Below, one piece after another: positions 31,921 to 41,009 of a stretch of 64,000 nt of DNA. Under the pieces are notes generated by a model. It saw nothing but the letters and a program-made list of their open reading frames with translations, did not search any database and was not told the origin of the DNA. Both the position numbers and the translations under genes were made by a program. Location of the stretch: positions 1,660,160-1,724,159 of the forward strand of contig JAMXDE010000016.1 in NCBI GenBank assembly GCA_026770025.1. The letters are read 5' to 3'. The stretch is from Craspedostauros australis (taxonomy: Eukaryota; Bacillariophyta; Bacillariophyceae; Mastogloiales; Achnanthaceae). The stretch's first letter is position 1; each line of letters starts with the position of its first letter.

Positions 31921-32130
31921 ATCATCAACAACAAACTGGAAGAAGAGAAAAAGGAACGACTCAAGCTGGAAGCGGAACTTGCGGAGAAGAAGAGGACGCC
32001 GATTAAGAAGAGCCCCAGCAAGCCAACAAAGAAGATCCCGAGCAAGGCAGCCAAGATGACCAGCAGCAAGCCAGCAAAGAACACCATCATGGAGACAACA
32101 CAAAAGGGCATGAGCAAGCCAACGAGGTAA
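31921..32130 (+). pseudogene. In-frame Lys/Ser/Pro-rich extension after the transposase stop
   Basis: Directly after TGA the frame continues without a stop to TAA at 32128-32130. It encodes a charged helix (KLEEEKKERLKLEAELAEKK) and then repeats of the type KSPSKP, KIPSKAA and SSKPAK, as in basic DNA- or chromatin-binding tails. Either a single nonsense mutation truncated an 846-residue transposase, or the TGA is read through at low level. Confidence 0.6.
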
Positions 32131-32441
32131 ACTATCACACAGACAGGCAGAATGGGCAACACACAGACCCACAGCAGCAACGCCTTCAAGGAGAAGGAAA
32201 CGAAGTCTATTAGTAGAATTAGAAAAAGTATTAGCACCAAGGAAATAGAGGTGGAGAGGGGACAGGTGTGATGCCATCAGATGATGATGGGTGTTCGACA
32301 ACAACGCAAACCTCTGTTGCTCGGTTTTGTGGGTTGCGACCAGTCACGCCACTGGCCACTTGTTGGTTTTAGAAACTGTAGCGTTGGGAGCATTGCCGAT
32401 ACTCCCGGGATCATCCAAACACGAGTCATTCTGGCCAGAAA
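32131..32441. other. M 3' region without a gene
   Basis: About 310 bp between the end of the transposase frame and the right TIR; no coding or structural signal recognised. Confidence 0.5.
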
Positions 32442-32498
32442 AACAGCAAAAACTCTACAACTAGTGCTATCGGTTTGCCGAGTGAGTGAGGTGGAAGG
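32442..32498 (-). repeat. Right terminal inverted repeat of M
   Basis: Reverse complement matches 9314-9371. It ends GGTGGAAGG followed by TA at 32499-32500. Confidence 0.9.
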
Positions 32499-32500
32499 TA

Positions 32501-32761
32501 TGCAAAGATGTGTTGGATGTTTCCAATGTTGATTGCAGTGAAGGTTGGTGCAAAGGTCAAGGAAGCCACAATTGCGCCATCTGGATGCTGGATGGCTTGG
32601 TCGATGCGCCCAAGGGTGGATGTGATGAAGGTCATCTCCTAGTAGTCAAGCTGGACTAGCTCCTTGATGATGGGTGCAACAGTTCTGTTGTTGATTGCTC
32701 TTGCCATGGTGAAGGTTTGTTTGTAAGTGGTAAGCTTGGTGGTAAACCACAACTCTTAACC
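32501..32761 (-). pseudogene. 5' end of element E: leader and Gag start
   Basis: On the minus strand the 5' LTR of E is followed by a short leader and an ATG at 32706 opening MARAINNRTVAPIIKELVQ, broken by TAG 23 codons later. The frame then continues (TFITSTLGRIDQAIQHPDG, FTAINIGNIQHIFA) to the TA where M inserted. Across the insertion it joins in frame with 9311 and downward. This shows the two halves belong to one element. Confidence 0.75.
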
Positions 32762-32923
32762 TGTCAAACTGCACAAGTAACTACAGAAGACGTATTGGCC
32801 CATTGGTGCATGCCCTGGTCGGAGCTCTTGTGTTTTATTGTGAGTCGTCCGAGGACGATATCCAACCAATATTTTGGATTAATACGATTAGTAAAAAGGT
32901 AAGAAGTACAGTGAAAGCTGTCA
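32762..32923 (-). repeat. 5' LTR of E (162 bp)
   Basis: Same length and ends as 3895-4056 (TGTCAAAC...GTCA), about 88% identical by eye, followed by TSD TCAAT at 32924-32928. Confidence 0.8.
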
Positions 32924-32928
32924 TCAAT

Positions 32929-33667
32929 GAACCTGCACGTACTCGAATCACAACACGAGAAACAACAAGGTAAACAACACCGCCGCCATCAGTCTCTTTC
33001 CGCACCATGCCAACAGCTCAGCAGATGACCTCGGTATCCCATGTCCAAGCGGAGCAAAGCAGGTTACGCAGGACTTTGTACTAACAAACTAAGTTTGGTG
33101 TAAAATAATATTATACTATATTTTGCATACCACAAAATAAGTCACTGTGCTCCATTACATGGTGTTATGTTGTGTAGCATTCGCAAGTGTCGCTGTTGCA
33201 GCCGACGCGCAGGGATGCCACCACCAACGCTGTGCTGCTTGACACAACACGCACAAGCGAGGAACATCAAACCGAGCCAAATCACCAACAACGCGAGGAA
33301 TCAACATGGAACCGGACCCGTCACAACTTCACCACCAATACAGTTGGATACCATCGCAGTCTGACATCGACCGTCAATGACGTCATCATTTTCGTCCACG
33401 GTGAAGACAAGTCGGCCAGGTACTTGTGTCGTAGAAGCTAGCTAGATTTATCTAACCCTAATGGACAACACGAAAAATCATGTTCTAAAAATATCACGTT
33501 TCAGTATCTCAAATCCGCAGGATACTACACGACTTCGCTGAATGGGGTCATATGGTGACGAAGGCATGCACGTATGGATGTATGTATGTAGGTACTAGTA
33601 TGTATGTGTATATGGTCGGTCATCACGCCTTCACACATTCCCATTCGGTTCTGCATCATGCTTCTCC
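32929..33667. other. Spacer right of E, no recognised gene
   Basis: This continues the DNA that E split from 3889. 33100-33140 is AT-rich. 33503-33556 is the inverted partner of 3228-3280. 33575-33612 is a degenerate TATG/TGTA simple repeat. Short open frames have no motifs. Confidence 0.5.
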
Positions 33668-36600
33668 TCAGCTTTTGTCTGTCTTGCTTCTCTTGCGGCC
33701 TCGAGTTGATCCATCTCCTGCCGATTTTCTTTTTTGGTCCAGCTCCCCACCCCTTCCCCGGAATGCCTCGAGGCCGTCCAGATAATCCCGCAACCAAGGA
33801 CACTTGCTCTTTATCCAAGCGGCTATATCCTCCGCATCCTCCAAAGACTGAGGGTTGGTGATACGGTTCGCTTTCTCGTTGGTCTTCCGACTTCGCCGGC
33901 GACAATCATCGAGCTTGTTCATCGATTCACCCAGCAGTGGACTCTTATCGGTGGGAAAGCCTACGTAGAAAGATGTTCCGTCGGCCGCCTCTCCGGAGTA
34001 CTTTTTCTTCAGATAGAGTTTGTCTTCCCTGCTTGCAACGCAGTACAGTCGATTCGAGCCAAATGTGATGCTAAGGAGGCTGTCGTAGACCCTGTCTCTG
34101 TTCTTGCGGATGTTCTCGTATTTGATTGTGCTGGAATCAAAATAATCTTTGGCTTGGATGCAGACCGTGAAGAATCCCACTTCCCATCTCGAGGAATTAC
34201 TTGCGCTGTTTGTGGTCTTCTTCACGCCAGCAGTGGAAACGTATCCATCCGCGAGGTTGCTCGATCCCTCCGCCACAGTTGTGAGTGATGGACAGAAATT
34301 CTGTTTGGTTGGATTGAATTGGGGCGCTTCTGTCTTTCTGATCGTTTTCTCAAGATGACCGCATGCCTCCCTCATCTTGAAAAGCCCATCTGTTAGGACA
34401 ATGTCCATGTCGAACGATGGAACCAAGGTCTCAAACTTGGAAGCATCGAAACCCTTGGCTTTCTCCCATTTCGAGATCAGTTTACGACGCCTGCTGCCAA
34501 AGTCTGGATCGACTTGCTTTGTTTTCAACTTGTCCCAACGGTTCTTCCGCATGCGAGTCTTCTGGGCTTCGAGTCGTTTGTTTACTTCCTTGTTCATCCA
34601 CTTGTTGACCTGAGCTTCGGTCATGGATTCAAAGTTTTTGGGCTTTGTTGGTATGGTCGGTTCGTTGACGTTCATTTCAGACTGCTGATAGTACATTCCA
34701 TCCATCGCGAGCTCAGACTCATCAGAAACAGGAATCACACTTTTCAGCGCGTCCCATGCCATTGTCACGTGGTCTATCTTGTCACCAAGGACTCCGTCGG
34801 ACAACTTGAGCTTCAATCCGAGGGTATCCTTGAAGATGGATTGGATGCATTTCCTGTGCTTGAATGAGACGGTCTTGGCTGCAGTGATGGCAGCACCAAT
34901 GATCTGCGTTGACAACGCCTCGTAGGCAAACGGCGTTGTTCCAAGAAAGCCAACACCACCTTTCAGCCTGATTCCGCCCTCCAAAAGCCACACACAGAAC
35001 AGTTGAATTGCCTCATCCACTATGTATGGCTTCTCCAGTTCCTCTTGATCCTTGAACTCTGGATCGACTTTGTTCTTGCCGTCGTCACCCACAATAATGT
35101 TGTCGAAGATCTTGAAAGGCACGGGTGTCACCAGTCCGTACTCCGTGACGAGATCTTGCATGATGTTGATGTCGTTGTCTCCGAACTTCTCGAAGTTGAT
35201 TCCATAGTCGAGTGCCATCGCGTGTTTCCTTGCTAGGTCGATGTCCAAGGGCACTTTGAATGTTGTTTGATACAGAAGAATGGCAAGCGTCCGTGCCACT
35301 GCCAGAGCTCGTTTGCTGCCAAGTTCGTCAAAATTGCTTGGTTCCCACAGTTCTGACATGCCATTGCTTCTCGCGAATTTATCAAACACCAAAGACACCA
35401 ACTCCATCTCATCATTCGGCTTGCCGAACTTCAACACCGACTCTGCCAGCTGGTTGACCAAGATCGAGGCCATCCTTGCATTGTGTGATACAATGACGCT
35501 CAGGAATGGCGTCTCCATTATCTCCTTGTAGGAGGGGAGCTTGTGCCTTTTCCAGGTTCCTTTGTGGTATTCCTTGCGGAGGGCTTCGTACACTTCCTTG
35601 GGATCCTTTTGGGCGCTGGGGATAAGACAGACGAAATTGTTGCTTTGAGAACCGACAGTCCCACCGTACATCCCAGTACCTGCAATAGAGAAGACCACCT
35701 CGATGGCTGACAGGGTGTCGAATACTGGGAGCTCGCCATCACCCGGGCTGGCTTCTGCCTTCTTGCTTCCAATGGCCTTGTTCATGATGTAGTGACCGAG
35801 GTCTCTTCCAAGGTGTCTATAGTTTCTGATGATCTCTTTCGCGAAATTGGGACACTTCCGTGCTTCATCGATGGCAAGCACTATCCGAATCATGTTGTCC
35901 TTCACCTTCGGGTGTGCATCGTCTCCAGTCGAGTCGCTCATGCGTTCCTTCTTCTTCTTCTTCTTCTTCTTCTTGAGTGTATCCAACCGCTGCCGCACCG
36001 TGTTTACGATCGTTGATAGCACCACACCGTCACGTGTGAAGAAAGCATTCACCCATTCCTTCAAGTAAGCTCGGCACTGCTCCGTTCGAGCATCGTTTGG
36101 ATCCGCCGCCGCTATGTCACCGTCTGCTTCATGCATCAGAGTGATGACAGCATGTCTTGACTCTGAGCTTGTTGCCAGCTCGACTGTCTTTCCTGTACCG
36201 CTGCCGGAGAAGAAGACACGGACTACGCTGGTGTGTGCAGCTTTGTCATTTTGGGTGACATGAACTCTTGGGGGGATTCTAGATTCGCTGCCCATGTGTC
36301 GAAACTTGCAATCGCCGATGTAATATACTCTTCTCCTCCCACCACACTGTATGCTCCGAAGAGAATGCTTTGTGTGTTCGGTTCGAGCGTTGAAGAGCTT
36401 CTCCAGGCTGCTCTGTACCGATTGGCGGAGATCCACGTTTGGGTCATCGAGTCCACCGAGACCCTTGATCAAGTTCCATGCGTATGTTGCGTTGCCCTCA
36501 TTGCCACCGTTGTAGAGCCATTGGGCCAGGAAGTTGTATTTTCCAGAGTTGGCGGGCCTCCTACTATCTACGCATACGTCACGATCCGACCAGCGCCCCG

Positions 36601-36889
36601 TTTCCACCATAGCGATGACATCCTTTCGGAAGGTCATCGTTCTGTTGAGCCAATCAACCTCCCATGCGCTCCTCTTCTCGTCTGTTAGTTCCGCCTGTTG
36701 AATCATTCCCATCGTCTCCATGATGACGCTTTCGTCGGGCTTCGGCAACGTCTTCAGCATCTTCATGATGCGTTCGTCGTCATCCTTGAGGGTCCAGAAG
36801 CGGTAGTTCTTGAAGACAGAATCGCAGATCGTCTCAACGAGCGGCGCGTTACCACCGAGATCGCCGGCCTGACCGGGAACTTCAGCCAT
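33668..36889 (-). CDS. P-loop NTPase of RHS/Crinkler type (about 1073 aa)
   Basis: The first ATG of the frame is at 36889 (the frame is open further upstream without ATG). Walker A FFSGSGTGKT lies at about residues 224-233, Walker B-like IRIVLAIDEA at 331-341, and a SIAGTG sensor-like strand near 398. This gives an STAND/AAA-like NTPase core. The C-terminal region has FDMDIVLTDG (about 823-833) and a beta-strand motif VCIQAKDY (about 909-916). The Asp...Gln-x-Lys pattern recalls restriction-endonuclease-fold domains. A Lys tract (about 305-315) is encoded by a TTC repeat (35948-35975). The architecture of NTPase plus REase-like C-terminus is that of retrotransposon-hot-spot and Crinkler-RHS proteins. 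NTPase call fairly sure; family and nuclease parts are inference. The gene is intact and has no LTR or TIR of its own that I can see. Confidence 0.6.
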   Translation of the reverse strand: MAEVPGQAGDLGGNAPLVETICDSVFKNYRFWTLKDDDERIMKMLKTLPKPDESVIMETMGMIQQAELTDEKRSAWEVDWLNRTMTFRKDVIAMVETGRWSDRDVCVDSRRPANSGKYNFLAQWLYNGGNEGNATYAWNLIKGLGGLDDPNVDLRQSVQSSLEKLFNARTEHTKHSLRSIQCGGRRRVYYIGDCKFRHMGSESRIPPRVHVTQNDKAAHTSVVRVFFSGSGTGKTVELATSSESRHAVITLMHEADGDIAAADPNDARTEQCRAYLKEWVNAFFTRDGVVLSTIVNTVRQRLDTLKKKKKKKKKERMSDSTGDDAHPKVKDNMIRIVLAIDEARKCPNFAKEIIRNYRHLGRDLGHYIMNKAIGSKKAEASPGDGELPVFDTLSAIEVVFSIAGTGMYGGTVGSQSNNFVCLIPSAQKDPKEVYEALRKEYHKGTWKRHKLPSYKEIMETPFLSVIVSHNARMASILVNQLAESVLKFGKPNDEMELVSLVFDKFARSNGMSELWEPSNFDELGSKRALAVARTLAILLYQTTFKVPLDIDLARKHAMALDYGINFEKFGDNDINIMQDLVTEYGLVTPVPFKIFDNIIVGDDGKNKVDPEFKDQEELEKPYIVDEAIQLFCVWLLEGGIRLKGGVGFLGTTPFAYEALSTQIIGAAITAAKTVSFKHRKCIQSIFKDTLGLKLKLSDGVLGDKIDHVTMAWDALKSVIPVSDESELAMDGMYYQQSEMNVNEPTIPTKPKNFESMTEAQVNKWMNKEVNKRLEAQKTRMRKNRWDKLKTKQVDPDFGSRRRKLISKWEKAKGFDASKFETLVPSFDMDIVLTDGLFKMREACGHLEKTIRKTEAPQFNPTKQNFCPSLTTVAEGSSNLADGYVSTAGVKKTTNSASNSSRWEVGFFTVCIQAKDYFDSSTIKYENIRKNRDRVYDSLLSITFGSNRLYCVASREDKLYLKKKYSGEAADGTSFYVGFPTDKSPLLGESMNKLDDCRRRSRKTNEKANRITNPQSLEDAEDIAAWIKSKCPWLRDYLDGLEAFRGRGGELDQKRKSAGDGSTRGRKRSKTDKS

Positions 36890-37336
36890 ATCAAAGCGAG
36901 GGCGCAAGCGTTGATTCTTGGCTTTGGTGTGAGTGTACGTGCGGGCTTGACGTACCGCTCCAATCTGGTTACTTGAGAGGTGCTGCTGTGGGCTGAAGCT
37001 TGGGTAGGGCAGAGATAGTGCGGATGCTAAGGTTACTGGGTGGGGTGGAGTTGATGGTGATGGTGATGGTGATGGTGTCAGCGCTTTGTGCGATCGTACG
37101 GTGTGGCACAGCAGATCGATGATTGGGTTGTGTGCCTGTGATGGTGTCGCAAGCCATTCAAATGGGGGTCCGCTGCTGTTGTGTGTGGGATGTTTGTGGC
37201 GTCCAAGATCACAGCAACATGGCGGCCTTCGTTCTGACGCTTTCGTTGTGATTCGGAAACGTTGGCGCCCGAAGTCTGCGTGCGTGGTTTGGCTCGATTG
37301 ACGACGTCACGTTTGGCAAAACTCCTGCACTTTGCT
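36890..37336. other. Upstream region of the NTPase gene
   Basis: Presumed promoter and leader. It contains a (GGTGAT)n repeat at 37050-37078. The frame of the NTPase stays open for some codons upstream without an ATG, so an upstream exon cannot be excluded. No other gene recognised. Confidence 0.45.
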
Positions 37337-37773
37337 CGACATGACAGAATTCTCGGAGGAAATTCACGAACCAGCCCTTTTGAAGTGCCGATTTCCACCA
37401 ACCAGCCTGTTTTGTGTTGCTTACCGACTCAAACCGTCAAAATGTCCATGCGACATCTCATGGACACAGAGATTTTGCGTCGGCTCGTAAGGCTAGTATA
37501 TAAATATAGACTTCCAATACCACACACGAAAAGTACAAGCCACAGCATATTTATTTGTTATACTCGTAACAATATGCCATTAATTTTTCCACAAGAATGA
37601 ATAGCATCTTATGAAGGGAATCCATGCCTGTTTTAGTCATAGATAAGCACATCATCCGTCTGTTTGCTCCAAGTGCTTGCTTGTGGATCGTATTCAGACG
37701 AAACCTTCATTGGGAAAGATAGCAAATACTACATTCTAACAAGATCGGCGCATTGAGGGCATTCCAATCGGAA
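37337..37773 (+). repeat. Left TIR of G
   Basis: Matches the reverse complement of 39033-39487 through most of its length, with small indels. Confidence 0.8.
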
Positions 37774-39032
37774 AAATACCAACTTGCGAGTGTCTATATC
37801 TGTCTGGAAGAGATGCTGGTATCCAAATCTGTGAATATTGTAATACTGTGCGATACGCATCGTGCTGTAGTCTTCTGCATATCTACGCATTTGGCAGGCC
37901 GTTTTGAGAGATTCGATCAGCTGCACCACTCCAAACACACTCCAAGGACTACAGCCATGGAGTTTGAAGTCTTGTATCCGTCTGGAAGCGATCTAATTCT
38001 GCAGGTATGAATATCACACAGTACTGAACGGTACGCACCAAGCTGTACAGTGTTCTGAGCATACGTGTATAGAAAATGTCGATCATATTTCAATACAATA
38101 CTTCGATGGCTCACAACACACTCCACAGAGTGCAGATTTATTGTTTGATGCCGTACAGGCGTCAACAAGGCATATCGGCATGCGCCCAGGTGATTCACAT
38201 GTCACGGCGCTGCCAAGTGCCACTGGACATCAGCATCTGTAGAATTACATCTTTCCAAACAGGTCTTGGTCTTTCAACTCCATGGTCATCGCCTTTGGAG
38301 TCTGCTTGGAGTAGCCTCACTGGTCGCATCTCTCAACACGGCTGGCCGGATGCATAGATATGCGGAATACTGTACAGTGCGATGCGAACTGCACACTCCC
38401 GGCCCGCGTAGTGCTGGTGAATATCAGCATCTGCACATATCGATCATTTCCGTACAGATCTAGGACCCCAAACTCCAGGATCGTACTCTTTGGAATGTGC
38501 TTGGAGTGGAAAAAGCGTTGGATTGGTATGTGATCGAAATTTTTCTGCGTACATGTGCTCAGAACATCGTATAGCTGGATGTGCAACGATCAGTGCTGCA
38601 TGATATTCACATTTGCAGATTTCGATCCCTTCCTGGCGGATCCATGACTCCAAACTCCATGTTCGGATTCTATGTGGCACGCTTGGAGTGGTGTGGTTGG
38701 TCGGATCTCTCAAAACAGCCTGTGGAATGCATAGATACTTGGAATAGAGTACAGCATCATGTGTGCCGCACAGTATCACAAGATCCGTAGATTTGGATAC
38801 CAGCACTTCTTCAAGAAGGATCCAGATCCTCCCAAGCCACTCCCGTGCCCATTGAAGCGCCGTCGCAATGATGGGGTTGGTAGAATTTTAAATGTTGGAT
38901 CTTTCATATGAAGGTTTGGGTAAAGCTCTGCACACCGCACACAGTCACTGTGCGGTATCACATGATGTGATCGCGTATAATCTGCAACACCTTCTAGCTG
39001 GATCCAGTCACTTGCAAGCTGGATTTATACCC
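37774..39032. repeat. Array of alternately inverted repeats inside G
   Basis: Units of roughly 250-300 bp share elements such as the CACTCCAA...CATGGAG box, GGCAGGCCGTTTTGAGAG/CTCTCAACACGGCTGGCC, CATAGATA(T/C) and GTACAG. They recur near 37880-37960, 38210-38345, 38470-38600 and 38625-38725 in alternating orientation, giving nested palindromes with no coding capacity. Confidence 0.65.
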
Positions 39033-39487
39033 ATGGGAATGCCCTCGATGCGCCGATCTTGTTAGAATGTAGTATTTTATCCTTTTCAATGAAGGTTTGG
39101 TCAGAATACGATCCACAACGCAAAGAGGTGGAGCAAACAGGTGGATTATGCACATACCAACAAACTAAAGTAGTAATTATCCCTTAATTTGATGTTATAT
39201 ATTCTTATGGGCTATTTACATGCATTCTATGGCATTCATGACAAACATATATGACGTGGCTTGTACTTTTCCTGTGTGGTGTAGTTAGTCTATATTTACA
39301 TACTAACCTTCCAAGTCGCTGGGAAACCTCTGTGTCCATAAGATGTCGTATGGACATCTGGACGTTTTGAGCCACTAAATGGACGTTTTGAGCCACTAAA
39401 TAGTGTCAAAACAGGCTGGTTGGTGGAAATCGGCACTTCAAAAGGGCTGGTTCGTGAATTTCCTCGAATTCTCGTGTTCGACACGTT
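39033..39487 (-). repeat. Right TIR of G
   Basis: Inverted partner of 37337-37773. It also has a local 21-bp tandem duplication (TGGACGTTTTGAGCCACTAAA, about 39358-39399) that the left TIR lacks. Confidence 0.8.
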
Positions 39488-40202
39488 CGTGGCCAGCGCT
39501 CATTCTCTCGTATCGACGGACAGGCGCGAACAGGTTATTGGCGCCGACCACTTGGATTCTGACGATCTCCATTGATTCGCACAATGTTGTCGTACGAGCT
39601 CGTGTCGCGTAGACGAAAACACGATTGGCAGTACACGTTTGGGACCACGCAATTGCTCGCGGTTTGATTCCCTCCGACACGTCAATCAACAAAAACACAA
39701 AACTTCGATTTCATCGTCTCCTCACTGCACCCTCATCCGCTTCCGTAGCGGTGGACGATGGACGGGGACATACATGTTCCCGCTCTTTCTCAAGTTCACC
39801 TTCGTGTTCATGTTCCTGTCCTCTCTGCAAAACACGATACTATCTGCATACGGGAGCACCAATACCAAGTGCGATTCCATTGAGTATGATACCATGCATA
39901 ATTGTTGTTGACTGCTTTGTCATCATGAATGTAATCATTTCTCCATCAACCCCTTGTGGTGGCGACATGACGAGGAGGACACTGCCGTCGTGAGCAATCA
40001 ATCATCTCCAAGGCACTGCCCACCCATGCACCGCACCATCTGACGAGCACTGAGCTTTGGTAATGTTGACAGCGCTGCAGACTGCAAAATGGACTCCATC
40101 GCAATCTGCGACAGAGCAAACGCCACCGAGAAGACCAACGCAAAGACCAATGCCAACAGCCACACTCGTATGTACAGAGCAAACAAGTTAGACAGGCACA
40201 CA
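39488..40202. other. Spacer between G and B2, no recognised gene
   Basis: Open frames of up to 122 codons on the plus strand (39625-39993) are Ser/Cys-rich and lack motifs. No repeat from elsewhere in the window was recognised. It is the DNA into which B2 inserted. Confidence 0.45.
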
Positions 40203-40989
40203 TGTTGGCAAGTTCCGCTCACGGTAACCTACGATCGTGGAAGATGGTGTTGGTTGATAGTCGTCTGTTTGCTATTTCATTACTTGGCTACTCCGATCCT
40301 CTCAGTGCACGCCCGTTCTCTTGCCCGATGCTCTCGGCGCTTCAATCTGTTTCGTAGATTCGGTCTCCGACTATGAGTCGGTACGCGAGATACTCTCTCG
40401 CTCTTCTCTCTTTACTCTCAACATCGTGTATTTGCACTACACGATACTCCGTGTTCGATGCGTACTCCGCATTCAACACTCCGTTCGTTCAGTACTGGCT
40501 CCTACTCCATGAGTACTCGCCATTTGAAGTTCACCTTCAGTATCCATGATGCTGATGCCCTTCGGTCATCGAATCTTTGCCTCCTGCTCTGAGTTGGAGA
40601 CAGATGTCGACGTGGTGACACGATGACATCCTGTCGACGTCAGTAGGCGTCCTTCTGCTCTCCAGATGTCATGTTCCATTGGTGATGCAGTGGTCTGTCA
40701 GATGATATTGTCATCTGAGGTTTAGTTGGGAAGTACCTCGAGATTCTCTTGGTACCATTGATGGATGGACGGACGATCTTCTAATTCTCTCAGAAATCGT
40801 CATTTGCAAATTTCCTCCAGAAATCTTGCCCCTTTTTATGTGTTCCATTTCCACTGTAATTCTGACGAATCACAGTATACTATTGACACGAATGTAGTTA
40901 TACCGTCCAAGTGCGTATGAGAGAATAGCGGGTGAACGATGCACATATACACGTACATCTCGACATATACTCACATGTACATCTCGACA
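40203..40989 (-). repeat. 3' LTR of B2 (787 bp)
   Basis: TGTTGGCAAG...CTCGACA; closest to the left LTR of B1 (shares the block at 40549-40570) but with a short CT run. The left flank is ACACA; the expected second TSD copy is outside the window. Confidence 0.9.
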
Positions 40990-41009
40990 CCCTTCCTGTG
41001 TGCATTCGG

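Larger units (their letters stand above)
9312..32500 (+). mobile_element. Tc1/mariner-type DNA transposon M, split by A and B1
   Basis: Inverted repeats at 9314-9371 and 32442-32498 begin CCTTCCACCTCACTCACTCG and are bordered by TA (9312-9313 and 32499-32500), the classic Tc1/mariner target duplication. The E reading frame resumes across the site once M is removed. M encodes a DDE transposase of the plant mariner type near its right end. Removing A and B1 leaves about 6.2 kb, which is long for mariner. The extra length holds broken coding DNA on both strands at 9481-10085, 19203-19838 and 20272-21224. Confidence 0.85.
3890..32928 (-). mobile_element. Copia-type element E, split by transposon M
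   Basis: E is a degraded minus-strand Copia element with 162-bp LTRs at 3895-4056 and 32762-32923, both starting TGTCAAAC and ending GTCA, flanked by TSD TCAAT (3890-3894 and 32924-32928). Its internal DNA is in two pieces, 4057-9313 and 32499-32761, separated by transposon M at a TA. The pieces add up to about 5.8 kb, normal for Copia. The LTRs differ at roughly 12% of positions, so E is the oldest element of the nest. Confidence 0.85.
37337..39487. mobile_element. Element G: long-TIR non-coding transposon
   Basis: About 2.15 kb bounded by inverted repeats of about 430 bp (37337-37773 and 39033-39487, roughly 75-80% identical by eye). The outer part GAGGAAATTCACGAACCAGC and inner part CTAACAAGATCGGCGCAT are conserved in both. 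There is no open frame of note. The interior is an array of alternately inverted repeats. It resembles a non-autonomous MULE- or foldback-type element. Outer limits are uncertain by about 10-20 bp and I could not fix a TSD. Confidence 0.75.

Noticed and set aside
32442-32498. Reading the 55-bp match between 9314 and 32442 as a stray fragment of E
   Set aside because: It is inverted, bounded by TA on both sides and encloses a mariner-type transposase, so it is a TIR pair.
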